A stretch of 51,118 bases of DNA from positions 1 through 51,118 of IMG/VR virus record IMGVR_UViG_3300009418_004726. One strand, written 5' to 3'. Under the pieces are notes generated by a model. It was not told the origin of the DNA. It did no database searches and saw nothing but the letters and a program-made list of their open reading frames with translations. The stretch is from a virus. Positions 1 through 7,599 of this stretch are shown here, piece by piece. The position numbers and the translations under genes are program-made. The first letter of the stretch is position 1. Each line of letters opens with the position of its first letter.

Positions 1-668
1 AAACTTCTCAAAGGAGAAGTATAGATGATATAGGAGAACATCATCTGGTTGGTGATGTTAATATCTTTATTAAAGATAACCTACCAGGAAATATTCAAAT
101 ATCCAACGTCATCCAACATCTTAGGAAATACATACCAGATCAACTTCTAAATTTATTAGATGTGGTATATATTGGGCATATGCCAGAATTTGATGAAAGA
201 AATATTAATGCTTTTACCCGCGACGCTGCTTTATTTGTTACCAACGAACAAGATAATGAAATAGACATGATCGATGATGTTATTCATGAATTAGCACACG
301 TAGTAGAAAATAATTATAATCAAATTATTTATGGTGATGACGAAATAGAAAAAGAATTCTTGAGAAAGAGAGAAGTTCTCCGGCGTGTATTAAAATATGA
401 AAATTATCCCGTTGGCGACTTCTATTTTAAGAAAGTTGAATTTGATTCTGAATTTGATTCTTTCTTAACAAACGCTGTTGGTTATACTAAACTGAGAGTA
501 TATTCACAACACATATTTGCATCTCCGTATGCAGCAACTTCATTGCGGGAATATTTTGCCGACGGCTTTGAAGATTATTTTTTAGGTAAAAGGGCTAGCC
601 TAAAAAAAATTAGCCCAATCTTATATTCTAAATTGGAGGAACTACACAATGAAATTCAAAATTACTGA
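1..668 (+). CDS. HExxH zinc metallopeptidase-like protein, 5' truncated by window edge
   Basis: The reading frame (codons in phase with base 3) is open from the left edge to the TGA at 666-668. It has no ATG, GTG or TTG codon before the GTG at 162, so the true start lies outside the window. About 221 residues are visible. They contain HELAH (visible residues about 95-99), a gluzincin-type zinc-binding helix, and near the C-terminus REYFADGFEDYF. The glutamate there has the position and context of the third zinc ligand in several HExxH families, including lethal-factor-like ones. No signal peptide can be judged because the N-terminus is missing. The gene overlaps the next one by 20 bases. The substrate is unknown. 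A virion- or host-directed peptidase is plausible, but the catalytic residues are the only firm evidence. Confidence 0.6.
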   Translation, partial: TSQRRSIDDIGEHHLVGDVNIFIKDNLPGNIQISNVIQHLRKYIPDQLLNLLDVVYIGHMPEFDERNINAFTRDAALFVTNEQDNEIDMIDDVIHELAHVVENNYNQIIYGDDEIEKEFLRKREVLRRVLKYENYPVGDFYFKKVEFDSEFDSFLTNAVGYTKLRVYSQHIFASPYAATSLREYFADGFEDYFLGKRASLKKISPILYSKLEELHNEIQNY

Positions 669-1035
669 AAAAGGAAACACAGTTACATTAAATGTCAAGC
701 TGTCTCAAAGTGAAATTAAAAGCGAAGATAATGTCAATTATGGCTGGAGAAAAGCAAAAGAAAAATTAAAACAAGAAGGGTATAGTTTAGGAAAAATGAT
801 TGAATATACCACTTTGATGAACAAATTTTCTGTTTATGAAGGGAATTTTATTTTTGTTTTTGAGCCTGCTAAAGTGACCAAACAAAAGACTACCCCTATT
901 GAAATCAAAACAGTAGAGGCTAACCTTGACAAAGTAGAAACTGTTCCTACGTTAAAGGAAGAAAAAATAAGTTCTCCTTACGCGACGTCAAAAGTAAAAC
1001 CAAGCACGAGAAGAACTTCTAAAAAAAAGAAGTAA
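649..1035 (+). CDS. Small basic protein of unknown function
   Basis: This is a 128-aa protein with an ATG start at 649. A strong GGAGG lies 10 bases upstream, inside the end of the preceding gene, which supports translational coupling. Residues 1-75 look like a compact alpha/beta domain containing a WRKAKEKLKQEGY helix. The remainder is Lys/Thr/Glu-rich and probably disordered, ending in a run of basic residues (SKKKK). Such a tail could bind nucleic acid, but that is inference. It lies 3 bases before the PD-(D/E)XK nuclease gene, so it may belong to the same functional unit. I do not recognise the family. Confidence 0.6.
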   Translation: MKFKITEKGNTVTLNVKLSQSEIKSEDNVNYGWRKAKEKLKQEGYSLGKMIEYTTLMNKFSVYEGNFIFVFEPAKVTKQKTTPIEIKTVEANLDKVETVPTLKEEKISSPYATSKVKPSTRRTSKKKK

Positions 1036-1038
1036 AAA

Positions 1039-1806
1039 ATGTCACACGTATCTTTTTCGGAAATTAAAAATTGGAATCAATGTGCTTATTATCATAAGCT
1101 AACCTACATTGACAAACTTAAAGGTTTCGAGGGCAATTTATATACTGCTTTCGGCTCTGCGTTACACACAGTATGTGAAAAGATTATTTTGAAAGAAATT
1201 GATGATAAAAAATCACTTTTTCAACTTTCATTCTCTGAAGAGATAAATAACCTTCCACAAACTATAAAAGAAAATATTGATATTAAAATGGCATCTGATA
1301 TGCGCAGACAGGGAGACATGTTAGTTGATTTAATCCTGCCAAAACTTAAAAAAGAATTTGGAACTTTCCAAGTTGTTTCTGTAGAAGAAAAACTATACGA
1401 GCCAATTAAAGATTACGACCTCAAATTTAAAGGGTTTATTGATTTGGTTATCAAAACAGAAGATGGCAAATATCATGTTATTGATTGGAAGTCGTGTTCT
1501 TGGGGCTGGAATTTTAAAAGAAGATCTGATCCAATGACAACCTATCAGCTTACATTTTATAAACATTATTTTGCTAAAAAGCATAATATAGATCCACAAG
1601 ATATCGAAACTTATTTTGCTCTTCTTAAAAGAACTGCAAAGAAAGACCATGTTGAGATTTTTCGTGTAACCAGCGGAAATCGTAAAACTGAGAACGCGCT
1701 TAACTTATTGAACAAAGTATTGTACAATATAAAGCGCAAGAATTATTTTAAAAATCGTCTTTCTTGCAAGAAATGTGAATTCTACAAAACAGAATATTGT
1801 ACATAA
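1039..1806 (+). CDS. PD-(D/E)XK nuclease, Cas4/AddB-like, with probable 4Fe-4S cysteines
   Basis: This 255-aa protein carries the RecB-family nuclease core. H43 sits in a GSALH motif and E117 in VEEKL. D135 follows in GFIDLV, and D149-x-K151 in VIDWKS forms the D-x-K half of the site. YQLTFYK (about 169-175) matches the Q-x3-Y helix of RecB-type nucleases. Four cysteines frame the domain (C15, then C243-x2-C246-x7-C254), the arrangement of the Fe-S clamp in Cas4 and AddB. There is no helicase domain and no neighbouring cas gene, so a stand-alone phage recombination or DNA-processing exonuclease is likelier than a CRISPR role. It starts 3 bases after the upstream gene. An 85-aa open frame on the opposite strand inside it is a shadow. 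Confidence 0.85.
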   Translation: MSHVSFSEIKNWNQCAYYHKLTYIDKLKGFEGNLYTAFGSALHTVCEKIILKEIDDKKSLFQLSFSEEINNLPQTIKENIDIKMASDMRRQGDMLVDLILPKLKKEFGTFQVVSVEEKLYEPIKDYDLKFKGFIDLVIKTEDGKYHVIDWKSCSWGWNFKRRSDPMTTYQLTFYKHYFAKKHNIDPQDIETYFALLKRTAKKDHVEIFRVTSGNRKTENALNLLNKVLYNIKRKNYFKNRLSCKKCEFYKTEYCT

Positions 1807-1823
1807 TCTTTTAAGGAGTAAAA

Positions 1824-3089
1824 GTGGATAATAAGATTAAGGTGCTTGTTTTAAGTGACCACCCGTTAAGCCCGTCGGGAGTTGGTACTCAAACAAGATA
1901 CATGATAGAAAGTCTTCTAAAGACTAACAAATTTAAGTTTTTCTGCCTGGCCGGCGCTATGAAACATGATGATTATAAAATATCTAATGTGGAAGGTTAT
2001 GGCAAAGATTGGGTTATAATGCCGGTAGATGGTTACGGGAGTCCTGAACACATGCGGACTATCATGCGTAATGAGAAGCCAGATATTGTTTGGTTTATGA
2101 CAGACCCAAGATTCTTCGGATGGTTATGGGAAATGGAAGATGAAATCCGTCCCATAGCACCAATGGTTTATTATCATGTATGGGACAACTATCCTTACCC
2201 AACATACAATTATCCTTTTTATGCTTCCAACGATGTTATCGCATGTATATCTAAGGTAACACATGATATTGTCCAGACCGTCGCTCCGGAGGTTCAAAGT
2301 CATTATTTACCACATTCAGTTGATACTGAGGTATTTAAGAAACTTGATATATCAGTTGTACAACAATTTAAAAAAGAATTCTTTTCATCTGATGATAAAT
2401 TTGTATTCTTTTGGAATAATAGAAATGCTCGTCGCAAACAAAGCGGCTCTTTGATTTTTTGGTTCAAGAAATTTTTAGATAAAGTCGGACACGATAAAGC
2501 TCAACTCCTCATGCACACAGACGTAAAAGATCCTCATGGACAGGATTTAGAGGCAATTGTACACCATTTGGGATTGATTAACGGCGAAGTAGTGTTTTCA
2601 CAACAAAAAGTTCCGTCTACTCATATGGCAATTATGTATAACGTGGTTGATTGTACAATCAATGTTTCAGATGCTGAAGGATTTGGGCTATCTACTTTTG
2701 AATCTTTAGCGTGCGAAACACCTATTATTGTTAATATGACCGGAGGTTTACAAGAACAAATAACTGATGGTGAAAAATGGTTTGGAGAGGGTATCAAACC
2801 AGCTTCAAAAGCTGTTATCGGGTCTCAAGAAATCCCTTGGATTTATGAAGATCGGGTTTCTGAAGAGGACGTTGTTGAGGCCATGTACAAAATATATAGC
2901 ATGTCTAAAGAAGAGAGAGATAAAATGGGTAAAGATGGAAGAGGACACGTCATGAAAAATTATAATTTTGAGCAATATACAAAAAGATGGGAAAAACTTT
3001 TATTGGATATACATGAAAAAATGGGTTCTTGGGAAACGAGAAAAAATTATAAGTCATGGGAATTAATTAATTTTGGAGAAGCAGCATAA
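1824..3089 (+). CDS. GT4-type glycosyltransferase (GT-B fold)
   Basis: This 421-aa protein starts at GTG 1824, with AAGGAG eight bases upstream. The N-terminal half has the acceptor-side glycine loop SPSGVGTQT (residues 16-24). The C-terminal half carries the donor-binding signature DAEGFGLSTFE around E285, followed by ETPIIVNMTGG. Both are typical of family GT4 retaining transferases that use nucleotide-activated sugars. No membrane segment is seen, so it is probably cytoplasmic. It opens the glycan island and its stop overlaps the start of the next glycosyltransferase by one base (TAATG), which implies coupled translation. Donor and acceptor cannot be read from sequence. Confidence 0.85.
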   Translation: MDNKIKVLVLSDHPLSPSGVGTQTRYMIESLLKTNKFKFFCLAGAMKHDDYKISNVEGYGKDWVIMPVDGYGSPEHMRTIMRNEKPDIVWFMTDPRFFGWLWEMEDEIRPIAPMVYYHVWDNYPYPTYNYPFYASNDVIACISKVTHDIVQTVAPEVQSHYLPHSVDTEVFKKLDISVVQQFKKEFFSSDDKFVFFWNNRNARRKQSGSLIFWFKKFLDKVGHDKAQLLMHTDVKDPHGQDLEAIVHHLGLINGEVVFSQQKVPSTHMAIMYNVVDCTINVSDAEGFGLSTFESLACETPIIVNMTGGLQEQITDGEKWFGEGIKPASKAVIGSQEIPWIYEDRVSEEDVVEAMYKIYSMSKEERDKMGKDGRGHVMKNYNFEQYTKRWEKLLLDIHEKMGSWETRKNYKSWELINFGEAA

Positions 3090-5185
3090 TGAGAAAAAAA
3101 GTTTTAATTAGAGGCCCTGTTTTAACACAATCCGGCTATGGCGAACATTGCAGGTTTCTTTTAAGGTCTCTTCGCAAATATGAAGATACAATTGACTTAT
3201 ACATTATTACCACCGGATGGGGAAGAACAAATTGGCAGTTTGAAGAAACAGAAGAAAGAATATGGATTGATAAATTAATAAGAAAAACATTAAACTATAT
3301 TGGAGAAAACAAAGGTCCGGTGGATGTTTCAATCCAGGTCACCATCCCAAATGAGTGGGAAAAACTAGCTCCATTTAATATTGGCGTTACTGCTGGTATT
3401 GAAACAGATAGAGTCTCTCGCGTTTGGCTTGAAAAAACTCAAATTATGGACAAAATTATTGTTGTTTCAGAACACGCAAAAAATGGTTTTGTTAAAACAA
3501 AATGTGAGATGGTTGATCAAAGAACTAGCACCACAATCAAAGATTGGGGCTGCACCGTCCCAGTCGAGGTTGTACATTATCCAGTTAAAAAGATTGGCAA
3601 AGTAAATATTGATTTAGATTTAAAATATGACTTCAACTTTTTAACTGTCGCTCAATGGGGCCCGAGAAAAAATATTAAAAATACAATTAAGTGGTTCTTT
3701 GAAGAATTCAAAAATGATGAAATAGGATTAGTGGTAAAAACTAATCTAGCCAAAAATTGTATTTTAGATCGCCTGACTATTAAAAATAAAATAAATTCAA
3801 TTGTGCATAAATTCCCAGAAGCTAAGTGTAAAGTTAGTTTATTGCATGGGTATATGACAGAAGAGGAAATGAACGGGCTCTATACACATCCAAAAATTAA
3901 AGCGCTGGTATCATTAACTCATGGCGAAGGTTTTGGGTTGCCTCTTTTCGAGGCTGCTTATAATTGTCTTCCTGTTATAGCAACAAACTGGAGTGGACAT
4001 CTAGATTTTCTTTATATGCCTCTAAAAAATAAAAAAGGCAAAGCTAAAAACAAACCTATGTTTTCTAGAATAGCTTATGAATTAAAAGAAATTGGCAAAA
4101 ACGCCGTCTGGCCCGGGGTTATTGATCCCGACGCGAAATGGGCTTATGCAGAGAAGGGATCTTATAAAATGAAATTAAGAGATGCCTTTAAAGATATTAA
4201 CAGATTAAAATCAAGAGCTAGAAAATTACAAAAACATTTGTTAGCTAATTTTACTGAAGAAAAACAAAATGAAGAATTTGCTGTTAAAGTTTTGGGCAAA
4301 GAAATAATGAATGCTGAAGAGGCTAAATATATTTTTGTAAGTGATTTCTTTTCAGATCAATTACAGGGCGGCGCCGAATTGAGTCTCCAAACATTAATTG
4401 ATAAAGCTGAAGAAAATAGTATTCGAATTAACTCTTCTGATTTGACAGCAAGTTTTGTCGACAGATATAAAGATAAAATATGGATAATTGGCAACTATAC
4501 TCAAGCACCAAAAGATGCCATAAAACAATTGACTGACAAAAAGTGTAATTACAATGTGATTGAATTCGATTACAAATTTTGTAAATATAGAAACTTAGAA
4601 TTACACGAAACTCTTGAAGGCGAGCCTTGTAATTGTATTGAAGGCGAACATGGTCAAGAAATTGAAAAATTTGTAGCTGGCGCCAAAAATGTATTTTTTA
4701 TGTCGGTAACACAGATGAATGTTTTTCTAAGCAAGCTTAAGACTCTTAAAAAATCTAGATGTATTGTTTTATCTTCTATTTTCAATGAAAAATTCTTTGA
4801 TATAATTAAACATTTGAGAGAAACATACAACGAAAAAGAGGAAACTTGGGTTGTATCTTCTTCTCCATCTTGGATAAAAGGATCAAAAGAAGCTGAAAAA
4901 TGGTGTGTTGACAATAATAAAGAATATAATAAAATGCATGGTTTAGTATATAAGGAAGCTCTAGAAACCTTAGCCAAATCAAAAGGCTTATGTTTCTTAC
5001 CTACCGGCGCCGACACATGTCCAAGATTGGTAATTGAGGCTAAATTATTAAATTGTGAACTTGAATTAAATGATAATGTACAACATATCAGCGAAGAGTG
5101 GTTTAACACAGATGATTTGACAATAACAGAAAACTACTTAAAAAGTAGGCCCGACGTCTTTTGGAAAAAGGTGAGTGGTGCCTGA
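3089..5185 (+). CDS. Tandem glycosyltransferase: GT4 half plus second GT-B-like half
   Basis: At 698 aa it is nearly twice a normal GT4 enzyme. Residues 1-410 form one complete unit with an SGYGEH loop near the N-terminus and HGEGFGLPLFE at about 278-288 (E280), the donor-site EX7E region. Residues about 415-698 start a second unit with FSDQLQGGAELS, an N-terminal glycine loop. They continue through a cysteine-bearing stretch (FCKYR, then PCNCIEG, about residues 486-520). They end in a C-terminal lobe reading LPTGADTCPRLVIEAKLL, which resembles a GT4 donor site but lacks the usual EGFG. The protein may be bifunctional, or the second half may be structural or acceptor-binding. It overlaps the next gene by 11 bases. 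Confidence 0.8.
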   Translation: MRKKVLIRGPVLTQSGYGEHCRFLLRSLRKYEDTIDLYIITTGWGRTNWQFEETEERIWIDKLIRKTLNYIGENKGPVDVSIQVTIPNEWEKLAPFNIGVTAGIETDRVSRVWLEKTQIMDKIIVVSEHAKNGFVKTKCEMVDQRTSTTIKDWGCTVPVEVVHYPVKKIGKVNIDLDLKYDFNFLTVAQWGPRKNIKNTIKWFFEEFKNDEIGLVVKTNLAKNCILDRLTIKNKINSIVHKFPEAKCKVSLLHGYMTEEEMNGLYTHPKIKALVSLTHGEGFGLPLFEAAYNCLPVIATNWSGHLDFLYMPLKNKKGKAKNKPMFSRIAYELKEIGKNAVWPGVIDPDAKWAYAEKGSYKMKLRDAFKDINRLKSRARKLQKHLLANFTEEKQNEEFAVKVLGKEIMNAEEAKYIFVSDFFSDQLQGGAELSLQTLIDKAEENSIRINSSDLTASFVDRYKDKIWIIGNYTQAPKDAIKQLTDKKCNYNVIEFDYKFCKYRNLELHETLEGEPCNCIEGEHGQEIEKFVAGAKNVFFMSVTQMNVFLSKLKTLKKSRCIVLSSIFNEKFFDIIKHLRETYNEKEETWVVSSSPSWIKGSKEAEKWCVDNNKEYNKMHGLVYKEALETLAKSKGLCFLPTGADTCPRLVIEAKLLNCELELNDNVQHISEEWFNTDDLTITENYLKSRPDVFWKKVSGA

Positions 5186-5900
5186 TGTTGTTCAAACGAT
5201 GTGGGTTGGAAACAAGCTTTCAACTATGGAAAGGCTTAGTTTAAATTCCTTCGTTAAAAATGGCCATGAGGTTCACCTATACACTTATTCTGATATTGAA
5301 GACGTACCTGAAGGGGTTGAAATCAAAGATGGGAACTCTATTCTGTCTGAAGATCTTATATTTATGTATAAGGATCATAAAAGCTATTCTGCCTTTTCAA
5401 ATTACTTCAGGTATAAATTGTTGTTTGAAAAAGGCGGATATTGGGTTGATACAGACGTTGTTTGTCTTAAGAAATTTGATTTTAAAACACCCTATCTTTT
5501 CTGTTCAGAAGAAGTATTACCCTTAAAACAAGGGAACACTCATGTTGGATCTTGTATTATAAAAATGCCAGCTGGCAATCCTATTGCTTTAGACTCTTTC
5601 GAGACATGTATGGAAAAGAAAAGAGAAATGCTCGTTTGGGGTGAAATCGGGCCTCGTTTAGTTAAACAAATGGTCGAAAAGTACAATATGTCTTTTTTCA
5701 TCAAACCACCAGAAACATTTTGTCCAATTCCTGGATGCTTGTGGAATCTTGTTTTAAACCCGGAACAAGAAATTAATTTTGGCGAAGAAACATATGCAAT
5801 TCATTTGTGGAATGAAATGTGGCGCAGGAGCAATACGGATAAGGACGCCACTTTTCCTTCAAATTCATATTACGAAAAGCTTAAAGCAAGGTATTTATAA
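5175..5900 (+). CDS. GT32-like glycosyltransferase with DxD motif
   Basis: This is a 241-aa protein of the DXD sugar-binding (Gly_transf_sug, GT32/Och1-like) type. The hallmark is FEKGGYWVDTDVVCLK, with D92-T-D94 as the metal and nucleotide-sugar ligand pair. It is preceded by the YSAFSNYFRYKLL helix typical of the family. The N-terminus VVQTMWVG is the usual first strand. The C-terminal HLWN(E) segment also fits. The start is one of two consecutive GTG codons (5175 or 5178). AAAGGTGA upstream is a modest ribosome site and the gene begins inside the previous one. It is a GT-A fold, unlike its neighbours, so at least two structural classes of transferase act in this island. Confidence 0.8.
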   Translation: MVPDVVQTMWVGNKLSTMERLSLNSFVKNGHEVHLYTYSDIEDVPEGVEIKDGNSILSEDLIFMYKDHKSYSAFSNYFRYKLLFEKGGYWVDTDVVCLKKFDFKTPYLFCSEEVLPLKQGNTHVGSCIIKMPAGNPIALDSFETCMEKKREMLVWGEIGPRLVKQMVEKYNMSFFIKPPETFCPIPGCLWNLVLNPEQEINFGEETYAIHLWNEMWRRSNTDKDATFPSNSYYEKLKARYL

Positions 5901-6889
5901 TGCTTAATATTTTGTATTTATGTGATAAGGATGTATGTGATACAAAAATGTCTCGTGTTCGTTTCCATGGAATGCGAGCTATTGGTAAGCGTAACGATGT
6001 TAACTTGATTTGGTCTGGGCCCAAATGGAATAATTATAATAATAATAAAACTGTAAATAAAAATATAGAAATAATTTATAAGGGCAAAAAACCAGATTTG
6101 GTTGTTGCTTATAAGCCTTTTAAATTAACAAAATTTCGTGAAGTTGATGTGCCAAAGTGTATACGATATAATGAGATGTATGATATTGATTGGACCAATA
6201 AAGAGATTTTAGATAGCAAATCAAATTTAATTATTTGCCATCACGAAAATGATATGTATCAGTATAAGAAGAAATTCTCTATGAGAAGTGACGATCATTC
6301 TATTCGATTTTATAATATCCCACATGCAGCGGAAAAAATCATTTATAGAGACTACGGCTTACCAAAAAAATATGATATATTATTGGCCGGCGCCGTAGAA
6401 ACGAGATCTCTTTTAGGCGATCATTATCCATTAAGAATTCGACTGGCCCGGGATATTCTGCCAAAAATGGTAAACAAATATAAATGTAATATTTTACAAC
6501 ATCCAGGTGGCAATATTTTTAATGCCACCTCAGATGAGAATAGTTTTTTCTATGCACAACAATTAAGTTCAGCTAAAATTTGTGTTACTTGCAGCGGTCA
6601 ACCACGATCTAGATTTGGGAAATATATTGAAATACCAATGTGTGGGTCAGCTCTGGCTGCGGATATGCCGGCCGAAGAACAAAATATATTTAAAGAATTC
6701 ATGATCGAGATTGATATGTCAATGAGCGACGAAGAAATAATTAATAAACTTTCTTATTATTTGGATAATGACGAAGAAAGGCAAATTCTCGTCAATAGGG
6801 GTCTAAAATACGCTGAAAACCACACGCAGGAAAAATATGCAGAACGGTTTGTACATATTGTAAAAGAATTTTTGGAGGAGACCAAGTGA
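5900..6889 (+). CDS. GT-B glycosyltransferase (CgeB/group 1-like)
   Basis: This 329-aa protein starts at ATG 5900, sharing one base with the preceding stop (TAATG). The first strand MLNILYLCDKD and a later KPDLVVAYKP segment form an N-terminal Rossmann-like lobe. The C-terminal lobe contains YDILLAGAV, then SSAKICVTCSG and YIEIPMCGSALAAD (about residues 240-256). That matches the donor-side EIxxCG pattern of CgeB/Glyco_trans_1_2-type transferases. It ends in a helical segment (NRGLKYAENHTQEKYAERF) typical of the final GT-B helix. It overlaps the sulfotransferase-like gene by four bases (GTGA). Donor and linkage are unknown. Confidence 0.7.
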   Translation: MLNILYLCDKDVCDTKMSRVRFHGMRAIGKRNDVNLIWSGPKWNNYNNNKTVNKNIEIIYKGKKPDLVVAYKPFKLTKFREVDVPKCIRYNEMYDIDWTNKEILDSKSNLIICHHENDMYQYKKKFSMRSDDHSIRFYNIPHAAEKIIYRDYGLPKKYDILLAGAVETRSLLGDHYPLRIRLARDILPKMVNKYKCNILQHPGGNIFNATSDENSFFYAQQLSSAKICVTCSGQPRSRFGKYIEIPMCGSALAADMPAEEQNIFKEFMIEIDMSMSDEEIINKLSYYLDNDEERQILVNRGLKYAENHTQEKYAERFVHIVKEFLEETK

Positions 6890-7587
6890 TCGTTATAAGT
6901 TCTACAGGAGGTTCAGGTTCCAGTTTTGTTGCTGATCAATTTGTGAAACATGGACATTCTGTATGTTTGCGTCCTGATGGTGGAAAACAAAAAGCAACAC
7001 ATACGCCTGCTCAAATATTTCATGAAAGAACGGTGCCTTTAATAGGTGAAACAAAAATTAATGATCAGTCAACTCAACAGGAAATGTTTGAGACAGCGTA
7101 CACTGAGCTTAAAAAAATAGATAATTCAAATTTAATGTTGCTGTGTATGACTTGGGGTGGCCTGGGTTTTTTAAATGATATTGAAGAAAAGACAATTTTT
7201 CTTGTTCGCGATCCCGTCTTTGCGTTCAATTCTTATTCCGGCGGAGGTTGGAGGCTTGAAGGCGGCCAGCGTAGAATAAAATATGCCGGCGCCCGCGGAC
7301 CAAATGATAAGAAATGGATCGATACTTGGATGGGTAATTTTTCACATTGGATCGATGGCGCAAAATACGCTTTAAAAGCTGTCGAAGAAGGCAAAGGACA
7401 TATTGTCAGATATCATAATTTTAAAGAGGATTGGTCTAAAATTGATAATGTACCACCAATTCATATGAATTTTGATTCTAAAGATAAATTGGAAAAAATT
7501 CAAAAAAAGGGTTATTTAGACATTGGGACAGTTGCTTATATTAAGAGCGAAACAAAAGATGTATGGTCTGAAATCCAAGCACTTTAA
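6886..7587 (+). CDS. Sulfotransferase-like protein (first of two)
   Basis: This 233-aa protein uses a GTG start at 6886 inside the GTGA overlap with the upstream stop. STGGSGSSF (residues 6-14) is the 5'-phosphosulfate-binding loop of sulfotransferases, which resembles a P-loop. IFLVRDPVFAFNSY (about 104-117) matches the 3'-phosphate-binding element, with Arg-Asp-Pro and a downstream serine. The length is at the short end for the superfamily. It would transfer sulfate from PAPS to a glycan or other acceptor. It differs from the second sulfotransferase at 9947, so the two probably modify different positions. PAPS could come from the APS kinase encoded at 12219 in the same island. Confidence 0.65.
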   Translation: MIVISSTGGSGSSFVADQFVKHGHSVCLRPDGGKQKATHTPAQIFHERTVPLIGETKINDQSTQQEMFETAYTELKKIDNSNLMLLCMTWGGLGFLNDIEEKTIFLVRDPVFAFNSYSGGGWRLEGGQRRIKYAGARGPNDKKWIDTWMGNFSHWIDGAKYALKAVEEGKGHIVRYHNFKEDWSKIDNVPPIHMNFDSKDKLEKIQKKGYLDIGTVAYIKSETKDVWSEIQAL

Positions 7588-7599
7588 AGGAAGGTCTAA

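Noticed and set aside
3-20. Perfect 7-bp inverted repeat with a 4-base loop
   Set aside because: It lies inside the open frame of the first, truncated gene and has no U-tract, so it is not a supported terminator.
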